A stretch of 64,000 nt of DNA from Solea solea (lineage: Eukaryota > Chordata > Actinopteri > Pleuronectiformes > Soleidae): assembly GCF_958295425.1 (NCBI RefSeq), contig NC_081138.1, forward strand, positions 21,619,886-21,683,885, in the 5' to 3' direction. Shown here one piece after another: positions 33,657 to 43,075 of the stretch. A model generated the notes under the pieces. That model worked only from the letters and a program-made list of their open reading frames with translations. It was not told the DNA's origin and did no database searches. Made by a program: the position numbers and the translations under genes. Position 1 is the stretch's first letter. Every line of letters starts with the position of its first letter.

Positions 33657-33707
<51 letters not shown>
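33657..33707. repeat. CA microsatellite (about 25 units), then GCAT repeats
   Basis: It ends in 'cgcatgcatgcctg'. It faces the GT array at 33464-33497 across about 160 bases, so the two can base-pair. Confidence 0.95.
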
Positions 33708-33709
<2 letters not shown>

Positions 33710-35816
33710 TGCATGCCTGAAGCTCCATGTTGAGAGTTCTGTTTGACTACAATCATATATGTATTCCTCTGTTTGTTCCATGTTGGCAGGTTTACAGAAT
33801 ATGGCATTTTCATATAAGTATCCATTGTGGGTCATCATTATAATGACCTTGGACCTCAAGATATGCTATTGTATTGCTGTGTGTACAGAAGTCAAGCGTA
33901 AATGGATAGTTTTTAGGGATTTTCCAGGTGGGGTTGTAAGAGGTCTTGACATGGGTCTCACATGCACACTCTTTGGGCTGAGAAGCAGCCGAGGATGGGC
34001 AGGATGGGCAGGCGTGAGCTCAAAAAGACATGGAAGCAAACAAACAAAAGAAGATTTTTCAGACAGCAACCACTGCTGTGACCTGTGAGTGCTAAAATTG
34101 TTAGTATTGGCTACAGATGCTGGTGCGGCAGAGTGACACAAACCTAATTTTCATCTTCGAAAATGCAGCATTACCTTAACACACAGGAAATGCACAGAGC
34201 ATGTGACACACTATGTATGTAGGTACCCTCACGCTTAGATTTCCCTACCTATCCCTTTAAATACATAAATACTGATCTGACGCCTGCTTATTGAGTGATT
34301 GTCCAACCCAGTATCCTTCATACTAATAAATGATGTGGAAAATGCTGGCGACCGGCCAGACCTATTTGAATTAATCTACTGTACGTGGTGTGGCCTTGTG
34401 GCTTGGAGGTTGTATGTTCAAACCCCTTGCGACATCTCGGAATCAGAGCCAAGTGGTGTGACCCATTGAACTATTTGTAACTCATCATAGGCCACACAAG
34501 CCACGCAGCGTGCCATCGAGCCCAGATGGGTTACGCTCATCAAAATCTAATGAAAACCAACATGTCACTCATGTTTCTGAAAGCATTCTTGAGATGAATG
34601 TCCTGACTGTCTTCTACATTTCAGCCAGTATTCCTTATCCAATCGTTGAACAGGTGAATAAACAATAGTAGGTTAATCATCAACTATAAATAATAGTTAG
34701 CACATTAGTTGAATGAATGAAAATGGAAAATAACTGCTGAGGCTTGTGCTCATGTTGGCCTGTCATTAAGCCAGGCTGCAGGGGAAACACTCTCTCTTAT
34801 GACACAGATGTTCATGGGATAAATAGATAATACATGGACGACCTGGAGATTTGTGGCGTGTTTGCTCAACGCCAGTCAAAGGGATTTACATCCAGAGGAG
34901 AGGATGATTATTTACTTCTGTTTCAGTGCTGTTCCATGCACTGAAACAGAAAAAGTAGTAATGAGCAAGAAGTGGCATCCGCTGTTGCTGCGCTGTCCTC
35001 CACCCGACTCATTCTCAGTCATTCTCATTTGTTTCCCTGCCCTTTAACTTCTTCTTCTGCTCATTTAGTATACAGTTAGAAGTATGGAGAAATGACAATA
35101 GTCGCTGAATGAATGAATACATTTTTAATCGATTCAATTCTCAATCTTAATCAACCGACCGTTGCTTAACCATTAACGTCCCGAGTCTTGGATGAGAACA
35201 TGTGTCATTTTGTCACTGCGAATGCCGAGCAGTTGACACGTCATCGTATTGGCAGGCACGTAAACATCTCCTTTCCTCTCACGCTCACTGTGAAGTGTAG
35301 CCAGTGGAAATGCGTCGAATACTCCAGCTGAGATACCATCGCACCCAAATCTAAAACTGCCCCGGTTGCATCATCTCTTATAAAGCAATGTGGATATCGC
35401 GTGTCTGGTATCATCCACTGTGTTTGATCATTTAGGGAGACAAGTGTCGCGTAATTCATACTCCTGTACTGTGATATATTTAGATATTAAATGATGGCAT
35501 ACTAAGTGCGTAGATAGCATAGCAGAGGATGTACGTATATCATTTCTCTGTCTTTGCAGCGCCAGTCATGAAAGACACAGGATTCATGTTTCCAATCAGC
35601 ATCAGCGTTGTGTCGTAAATTATACAGTTAATTTTAACTCCTTGTTACTTTTGAAGTTAACCTTTGAAAGACTATACATGCAGTGGATTAAGTGTCATAA
35701 GAACTGTGATGTGCGTTTATTTTGCATTTGACAGCTGCTGTAATTATTAATCTAATACTAGTAGTTATTTTAGTTTTTTTCAGTGTCATCCCAGTTAAAT
35801 ACATAATGTTGTGGAA
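33708..35816. other. Unassigned stretch
   Basis: A 10-bp duplication 'ggatgggcag' lies near 33995-34015. Near 34385-34425 'ggaggttgtatgttcaaacc' has a weak box B look. A minus frame at 35241-35459 (72 codons) has a protein-like composition but no recognised relative. No arrays longer than 20 bases were found. Confidence 0.4.
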
Positions 35817-36144
35817 AAAAAGTGGGCCACATGGGTGGTGTAGTGGTCAGCACTCTTGCCTTTTGCAGTAAGAAGACCCGGGTTCGCGACCCGGTTGGAA
35901 CAAGGGCCTTTCAGCATGGAGTTTACATGTTCTCTCCGTGTGTGCGTGGATTTTCTCCAGGTTCTCTTTCTGTTTCCTCCCACAGTCCAAAAACATGCAG
36001 ATTTGGGGATTAGGCAAATTGGACACTCTAACTTGACCCTGTGATGGACTGGTGACCTGTCCAGGTTGTCCCCCACCTTTTGCCCTATGTCAGCTGGGAT
36101 TGGCACCAGCGACCCCCACGATCCTGATGATATTGTAAAAAGTG
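35817..36144 (+). mobile_element. SINE family E, near-complete copy with putative 8-bp target duplication
   Basis: The head carries an A-box-like 'gtggtgtagtggtcagcact' and a good box B 'gggttcgcgaccc'. Then come 'ggcctttcagcatggagttt', 'gtttcctcccacagtccaaa', 'aaattggacactctaacttg', 'ctgtgatggactggtgacct' and 'tcagctgggattggcaccag'. These are the ordered landmarks of a very common teleost tRNA-like repeat. The element body is about 35825-36136. AAAAAGTG is found on both sides (35817-35824 and 36137-36144) and is a plausible target-site duplication, although it lies partly in an A run. Frames inside are not genes. Four fragments of the same family lie elsewhere in the window. Confidence 0.82.
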
Positions 36145-37099
36145 TAATCTCCATATACATGTAAGGAATAAGGACATGTTCATCAGGAAAATTGCTTCAG
36201 TGATTCTATGGTAATGTATTTTTGTGGCATTCAGGCATAGTTTGCTGGTGTTTGTGGTTTTTAACTTCTTTCTTTTTCATGCCTGTTCTGCATTTCTAAA
36301 TTCAAACTTTTTGTGGCAAAAGACAAGAAACTAAATGAATGAAAATAAGTGAAAGAGGAGGCAGACAACTTTCTAGTCCCTTGTGGCTCCAAGTAGTGTA
36401 ATTGTTCGGTTACTGTTGTCAATAGATCCTGCAGAAGCAAGACGCTTGTCGGATGCTGGGATTTCTCTTGAGATGTTCACAGAAACAAGTAAAAACACCA
36501 GGGATTAGCATTTGGAGGAGATCATTTAAAAATCCAGCAACCAGCCAATTTGTGCCAATAACTTCAAGTTAAACATCTCATAGTATTAATGTGTATAGGC
36601 TGGTTGTGTAACTTGCTGATCTACAGTCGTTGAAACACAACAAAGTGCATGTTGTTCAAATCAAGTACCGGAGTTCCAGTTCTCTTGTGAGGTGGAGTTG
36701 GTTTTTTTGGCAGTTTCAATCTGCAATCACTGGGGATGGTGGAACAAAACAAAAATTCTTTCTTGTTTTGTTGGTCTATGCAGTGGATGACGCAGTTTCT
36801 CTGTGCCGTGAATTGGGTCGCCTTCTTTCTTTTTTTTTTAAAACTGCATCCCACTTGTTTGATTTATTTAGTTTTATATAAGTTTGATGATGTGTATTTA
36901 TTTTTTTTTTAAAAAAACTGTATGTCTGTTATTATAAAAAACTATACACTGTCCCCGTCAAACAGTGTTTTTGCAGCACGCTTCTCATAACTAATGTGCT
37001 CTTAGCATCAATGAAATGAGAGGAGTAAAAAAAACCAGAGTTAATGTTGTCCACAGTATATATTTAGACTTCAGAAAGTGTCCCCTGAGTGAGGATGTA
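36145..37099. other. Unassigned stretch with T/A runs
   Basis: T-runs lie at 36830-36839 and 36899-36910, the latter followed by AAAAAAA. A pair of opposite 77-83 codon frames at 36621-36881 is unrecognised. Confidence 0.45.
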
Positions 37100-37137
37100 A
37101 GTAGTAGTAGTAGTAATGTGTGTGTGTGTGTGTGTGT
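37100..37137. repeat. AGT then GT microsatellites
   Basis: Five AGT units lead into about 10 GT units. Confidence 0.9.
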
Positions 37138-38633
37138 TTATGAGTGCTTATGTGTTGAGGCAGCACTGGCCGACCAATTGAGGTCAGCCACTCAATAATT
37201 AAAGCGTGTCACTGGTTAGTGCAAGAGCTGGGTCGGCCAGTCAGAGAGACCAATGTCGGGTCAGAGAGAAAGAAAGTGAGTGTGACTGTTAAAAGAAAGG
37301 GAGGGAATGAGACCTAGAGGAGATACAGAGGCTGGGACTGAGAGTGTCACATTTAACACTCATATTTGTGTTCAGATCTACACTTGAGCAATGCTGCCGG
37401 TCAGTATTGTTGTTTGTCCTGTCATATACTGTGTGCCCCACTGTTTTTTTCTTACATGTTATTGTACAAAACTGAGCGAATAAGAATACCTTTTTTCATT
37501 TTACCTTATTACAGTATCTGAGAAGTGAGCACACCAGATACACACAGCAGTCACCCGAGTAGAAGAATATCAGGTAAGGTGAGCAGCAAATCATCAAAAG
37601 TGACAGTCATTGTTGTAAGAATGCACTATGTTTATTCATTATTAACAGAAATAAGATTGTAAGGAAATGTGGGATATTTACACCATGGTAACAACAATTA
37701 GGAATAGGTGTAGGTACAATACATGAAAAACAGCAATTTCTTAATCTAAAATAAATAAAATCCTCAACACATGCTTGGAGTTCAAATGTGAGAACGAATT
37801 GGCACTGTAAATACCAGCTTGTGTGCTGATAATGTTAACTTGAAGAAAAAGTTTTTAATTGTTCATTTTGACACTGTGAGAAACTGAGTGGCCTTGGTGC
37901 AGCTTTCCACATTGTTTTCTTTTATATTATTACCAGAAGGACTGAGTATCTGCCAATACAGAGTCTTGATACAATACTGGTATTTGCCAGATTAGAGCTG
38001 CACACTACTGTCCGTTAAATAAATGAATAATATTCCTGACTGGATTTTAGAGTGAATGAAGAGCTGATTCCTGCTGTGAGGATCCAGTGATGTGTTTTGT
38101 GTACGATGTGTTGTAAAGCTGTGTCCAAAATGTTGAAAATAGTCCGTACATTATTTGTGAAACAGGTGCTTTGGTACTGGAACATTTGAGTTTATCTTCT
38201 TTTCAAACACTGACGAGTGTGTGTACTGTAGCGCACCAGCAATAGTTATATCAACACAAACAAAGTCCTGCTACAGTCTACAGCTGAGCTAATGAAGGAC
38301 CTGCTCACTAAAGTAGCCAACAGCCGGTGCTTGTGGGGAAACTCTGCACCTCGAGTGAAAGATGAAGGAGAGTTGATGAGGGTGGTCTCCCATCTCTGGT
38401 CGGCTTTAAACAAATGCCCAGATTGGCTTTGATCCAACACCACATAATATCACAACTTGTAAACTCAGTATTACTTTATATCATTAACCTCAATTCTTAC
38501 CCTGAGATATCATCTGGAGGTTGTAATCAGATCGTAGCGCTGGCCTGATGTGAGTTTCATTTTAACTGGAAGTCTTTCTGCAGTGACTTCCTATTAATAC
38601 ACTATGCAGTGGTTGCTGCCTGCCAGCCTGCTT
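37138..38633. other. Unassigned stretch
   Basis: The sequence looks single-copy, with no recognisable repeat or gene signal. Confidence 0.45.
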
Positions 38634-38635
38634 GT

Positions 38636-38670
<35 letters not shown>

Positions 38671-38687
38671 CACACACACACACACAA
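38634..38687. repeat. CA microsatellite
   Basis: About 26 units with one GC interruption at about 38663. Confidence 0.95.
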
Positions 38688-38819
38688 GCATACACATATT
38701 GGTAACTAGAGACTTAAGGCTACTCAAGCACAACAGACTGCAGTCCACTTTAAGCACTGATGATGTCATTTTGGGACCGCATATTATTAGTGGCTCCCCT
38801 GCAAACAGGAAATTAATTA

Positions 38820-39283
38820 GGGCTAAACTGAAAGAAAAAACTATTTAATCTTTCGGGAATAAACTCGTAATATTAAAGAAGTCGTAATATCACGAGAATA
38901 AAGTCGGAACATTATGAGATTCTTTTTTTTATCATTACCATAATCTTATTATTAAATTATTAAATAGCAGCAGAACTCTGATGTAACCAGTGATATTTGG
39001 TTACCATTTCCTCTTATTCTGATTCTTTCTTCCAATTATGACTTTATTCTCATAATATTATGACTTTATTCTCAAAAGATTACGACTTTATTCTCAAAAG
39101 ATTACTACTTTATTCTCATAATATTACGACTTTATTCTCGAAAGATTTCTACGTTATTCTCGAAAAATTGTAACCTTATTCTCAAGGATTACGACTTTAT
39201 TTTTAATGATATTAAGACTTTATTCTCAAAAGATGACGAAATCTCGAAAGATTTAAAAAAAAAATAATGCTTCAGTTGGGCCC
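38820..39283. mobile_element. Small inverted-repeat DNA element (MITE-like) carrying a 22-bp minisatellite
   Basis: The left end GGGCTAAACTGAA and the inverted right end GGGCCCAACTGAA match at 11 of 13 bases. Each end is flanked by TA, consistent with a Tc1/mariner-like TA target. Inward of the ends both sides have A-rich DNA followed by 'aatctttcg(g/a)ga'. The right interior is an array of nine ~22-bp units, with core GACTTTATTCTC, at 39036-39233. The left interior has at least two inverted cores GAGAATAAAGTC or similar at 38848-38925. There is no open frame, so any transposase must come from elsewhere. Confidence 0.65.
39036..39233 (+). repeat. 22-bp minisatellite inside the MITE-like element
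   Basis: Nine units of 21-23 bases each contain a GACTTTATTCTC-type core, followed by either ATAATA or AAAAGA. The alternating linker suggests that a two-unit palindromic ancestor was amplified. It is widespread in fish genomes as I remember it. Confidence 0.9.
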
Positions 39284-39349
39284 TAATACTCCGTTGTACC
39301 ATACAAATCAGTTGACCCTATTCTGAATAAAAATGTTTTTCAGATTATA

Positions 39350-39720
39350 ATAAAGAATATTCCATTCATATGTTTCCATATGAATGTCATATGTTCTTAT
39401 GATAATATGTTTCAGTCTGTTTAAGTTTTACATAATGTCCACTGCTGTGAAATCTCCTGATCTGATTAAGACTGTGCCTTCCTTTTAAAATCAGAATACT
39501 TCTTATGTCTTAATATGATTATTGCTTATTCCAAGAAAGACCTTGTTTCAGGTTAAGGTAATCAGAAAATATTCATAAAAGGCACTGTCTTATTCTAACT
39601 ATTGTCCTAATCTGGCTTCTATCAGAATATTGCTGTCAATGCAGCCATAGTCATTGACTCCATGGTCTCCTACAGTTAATCTCCGACACACATGCGTATG
39701 GAGCATCATATATTAAAGAC
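39350..39720. mobile_element. Possible AT-rich DNA-transposon relic
   Basis: It begins with a short hairpin ('cattcatatg' / 'catatgaatg' at about 39363-39387). It contains repeated ATTCTGATTA/TCAGAATA-type phrases (about 39455, 39490, 39565 and 39624). Such sequences occur in a non-autonomous teleost element that I remember. Ends could not be fixed. Confidence 0.35.
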
Positions 39721-39923
39721 AAACCGGCGCAGGTCGATATGGCCAAGCGGGTTTATCAGCATAACATTTTTAAACGCAGTCAATACCAATAAATATTGCA
39801 ATGATTTTCAGATAGTTAAAGAACCATTTAATTGGGAGTTTTAAATGTATTTATAAGCAGAACATAACACATTTTAAACAAACGTGCTGTTTTATTGCCC
39901 AGCCTCAGCAATCTCTGTCTTCC

Positions 39924-39950
39924 CTTCTCTCTCTCTCTCTCTCTCGCTCG
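39924..39950. repeat. TC microsatellite
   Basis: About 11 units followed by CGCTCGC. Confidence 0.9.
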
Positions 39951-40358
39951 CATTCATCTCTATAATTTCAGGTAGAAGGAGTAGTTGTCAACTGTCCACT
40001 CCTTCATCCCTCGCTTCATCTTCGTCTCAATCTTTTGTTTCAAGTAGTTGAGTCCGTCCACTGGTGTCTCTGTTCTCTCTAAGCCTTCTGTATTTACTGC
40101 TAATCCTTTTTATGCTTCTCCCAGCCAGAAGCCCCAGTGAGATCCTGTAGATTTAGCCAGAGGTTGATCTTGTGATTAGTATTCAGCTGTCAGTGCAAGT
40201 CAGTCAACTTTTGGAGGCCTCCCCCCTCTCATCCCTCACCCTCCCTCTATCGTTTACCTATTAAAACCTTAATATATGTATCTGCATTGTAGTCTGTGTG
40301 TGCATGTGTGTGTTTGTGCTGTATCAGGGAATATTATGTAGCTGTGTGCTTGTGAAGG

Positions 40359-40380
40359 GAGAGAGAGAGAGAGAGAGAGC
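40359..40380. repeat. GA microsatellite
   Basis: About 11 perfect units, followed by GCGCTGC. Confidence 0.9.
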
Positions 40381-40799
40381 GCTGCATTAATGCAGATACA
40401 TATCCAGCCTCCTCCTGATTTCCCATGAAGTCGCCCTCCATCATCTTAAATGACATGAAAAGAGCTGGAGACCGATATATGCATGAATTAATTGGCTTGA
40501 ATAGGAGTATTTAGAAGCTTAATCCATGGGGATTAACGCAAGCAGCCCTCTCCGGATTTAAGCTTCTATGCATTTTCAGCAGAGGATTGTTTAATTTCAT
40601 TCCGTCCACCTCCACACAAACCACCACCACCTTTTTAGTTCTTGAGTCAGTGAGCCTCTAAAAGCTGTCAAGTGCAGGATTAAGAATGTAGAATAACAGA
40701 TAGCTAAGCCCCCTAATAGCCTTTAAAAGTGTGATTATTGTATTGTGCCTTATTGTTTTAACGCCTTATTGTTTACTTTACATACGTCTTTTTATATAT
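40381..40799. other. Non-repetitive segment, candidate conserved element
   Basis: From about 40400 to 40610 composition is even and no repeat family is visible. Homeodomain-like ATTA motifs recur (gaattaattgg, cttaatcc, gattaacg, ggattta, gtttaattt). See findings. Confidence 0.35.
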
Positions 40800-40950
40800 C
40801 CGGGTACTATGGTTTCCTCCCACAGTCAGGTAAAAGGTAAATTGGACACCCTAAATTGACCATATGTGTGAGTGCTCGGTTGTGATTAGCACAGCACCCC
40901 CCCGCGACCCTCATGTGGAAGATAAAGCAGTAGAAGATGGATGGATGGAC
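40800..40950 (+). mobile_element. SINE family E fragment with GGAT tail
   Basis: The phrases 'ggtttcctcccacagtc', 'aaattggacaccctaaattg', 'acccccccgcgaccct' and 'agatggatggatgga' are the middle and 3' landmarks of the element at 35824. About 100 bases between them are deleted. Confidence 0.72.
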
Positions 40951-42070
40951 TTGTGTTATTTCACACGTATGATCAATTTACTCTCAAATGAACCTAATCC
41001 CAATCAGATAATGCACACAGATAATAAGGGAAAAACATGCAACCAGCTCACTAATGGATGCAGTCAAACTGGGATTAAAACCTTTGCTTTGAGGTCCATA
41101 TACTGTTTATCTATCCTCTTTATCTTCCTCCTTCTCCCTCTTCCATCCTTTTTTTTTTCTTTTTTTCATAGAATTAGCGCTGCAAGTCTATGAGATACCG
41201 AGCAGATCAATGCCTATAGATTGGCTCATTGGAAGCCATTAGTTATGGGTTTTTATTAAGCTAGTCATTATTGTGCTTAATCTTGCAGAAAATTAAATTT
41301 AGAGTTGTGTACAGTGTTTTGGTTAAAAGTTGTTGATTTCTTTCCCCCTCTCTCTCACTCACCAGCTGCTATTTTTTTCTCGCTGCTTTTGCATTTATTA
41401 GAGGTGTGTGTGTGTGTGTGGGTGTCAAGACAATCGCGATACGTGCATTTGGGGATTGTGTGTATACATTTTGTGTTGTGAAGACATTTTGGCTCATTCC
41501 ACAAGGGCTTTTTGAGTGTTATGGGAACCTTAAAATCCTAAAACCCTTATTAAATGGGCTTCCATTGTGTGATATTGGGGGATTATAGCCACTATAACAC
41601 TTCTTCTTACTTCGTGAACATGATTTTATATTTAGCCTCCAGCTTGGCCAGACTTCCACCTTTTATTGACTTTGTTCATCTGACTTCCTCCTCTGACATG
41701 GCCAACACATCAGGTGTTGTGTTCATCTTCTGAACCAACACACTTCATGTACAGTTGATGAAACATATTCAGAAACAAGTAATTGCCTGGAAAAAAAACA
41801 CGAAAAAAAAACCATTATACAAAGGAAAGTGAAAACTCACCCACACAGACGGAGGTGGTGGACAGACGGGCATCATGTAGGTATGAAATAAGTTGTAGTA
41901 AATATTATATAAGACCCTTAATATATGCACATTTTTTATGACAGTAATGAAACTAATATTGCTGCATTTATTTAAAACAAGATACAGTATTATCATTTTA
42001 ATGCCTAATTATTTATGATTTAGTTGCATCGTTTGACTTTGATTGGGTTGGACATCCAAAACAAAGTGTT
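40951..42070. other. Unassigned stretch
   Basis: A CT/T-rich tract lies at 41120-41168 and GT at 41404-41424. The segment 41170-41300 is non-repetitive and ATTA-rich (see findings). The 109-codon frame at 40864-41193 begins inside the SINE fragment and is not a gene. Confidence 0.4.
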
Positions 42071-42073
42071 CTC

Positions 42074-42240
42074 TCTAACCTTAACCATAACCAGTTAATA
42101 CCTTAACCTAAAGTCAAATTAAATCTTAGCACGACACTTAATCAGTTCCTCATAAATAAGGTTCTGCATCATTAGGACCAAGTTGTGGTCTCCAGGAGGT
42201 CCACTGGTCCTGACAAGGTCAGTGTTTATGCCAGAAAAGA
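42074..42240 (+). mobile_element. TAACCC-bearing dispersed repeat (family D), copy
   Basis: 'ctaaccttaaccataaccag' is followed by 'cagttcctcataaat', 'attaggaccaagt' and 'gacaaggtcagtgtttat'. The last three recur in order at 61408-61540. I recognise this as a teleost dispersed repeat with telomere-like filling, not telomeric DNA. Confidence 0.6.
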
Positions 42241-42589
42241 GTTAACAAATTGCATTCACACACATTCACTAGTGCCCAAGTGTCACTGGTTTTAGGCTGT
42301 CATGCATTCTGATGATGCCAAAAACTGCCCTTAAAACAACATGGTTTGGCCACAGCTCTGCATATACTGCATTTTTTGTCTTAGTGTTGGCAAATTCCTC
42401 TTTTGTCCCGGCGTCTGCATTCAGTGGCTTTAATAACATAAAAGTGGTGGGGTTGTTTTTTTTTCCCAGTGCCACTTTGCTTTTGTTTGTGAACATCCTC
42501 GTAGCCCAGTTCTGGTGCAGCTTTAATTTTCAGAATTGCTCATGAACTCTTGGACACTGCACTGCGTTCTTTCCCCAGTGAGTTTCTCC

Positions 42590-43075
42590 TTTGTCCGTCC
42601 AGACTTCCCCTCCCTTTCCATTACTTTTTCCCCCCATTTACATTTGCCACAATCCACCATGCATGTCACATCTGGGAAAACACACTGTATTTATTGTGCA
42701 TTGCTTTGCCAAATAAATAAAAATAAAATGTGTCTTTGTTTAACCCTCATTTTCCTCACCCTTCTCCATTCCTCTCTTCTTGTTGTCTCATCTCCTCTGT
42801 CCCTAATGCCATTCTCTAACCTCACCCTTCATGTTTCCATCACTCTGTCTCTCTGCTCCAATTCTCCCAACCCCTCTTTTTTTTACCCCACTGCTTCCTC
42901 CCCCACCTGCCTCCTTGCCCCTCCCCTTGCCCCTTCACAGTGCTATCCTTTACTTCCTCCTCTCCTTTTCTTCTATCTGTCCCTCCTGCTTCACCTCTTG
43001 TTGTCCCTGTCCCCTCTCCCCTGTTCTCCCCGTCCCCAGTCCCCTTTGCCCCTCGCACCATCATCTCTAACTAAA
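42590..43075 (+). repeat. Long pyrimidine-rich tract
   Basis: Over about 480 bases the plus strand is dominated by C and T, especially 42740-43065, with blocks such as 'cctcttctccttttcttct'. There is no regular unit. A 184-codon open frame (42536-43090) runs through it. Its Leu/Ser/Pro-rich product reflects the bias, since low A/G content removes stop codons. It may form H-DNA (triplex). Confidence 0.75.

Noticed and set aside
35824..35900. Functional tRNA gene
   Set aside because: Box A and box B are present but no cloverleaf with paired acceptor stem follows. It continues into a SINE body.
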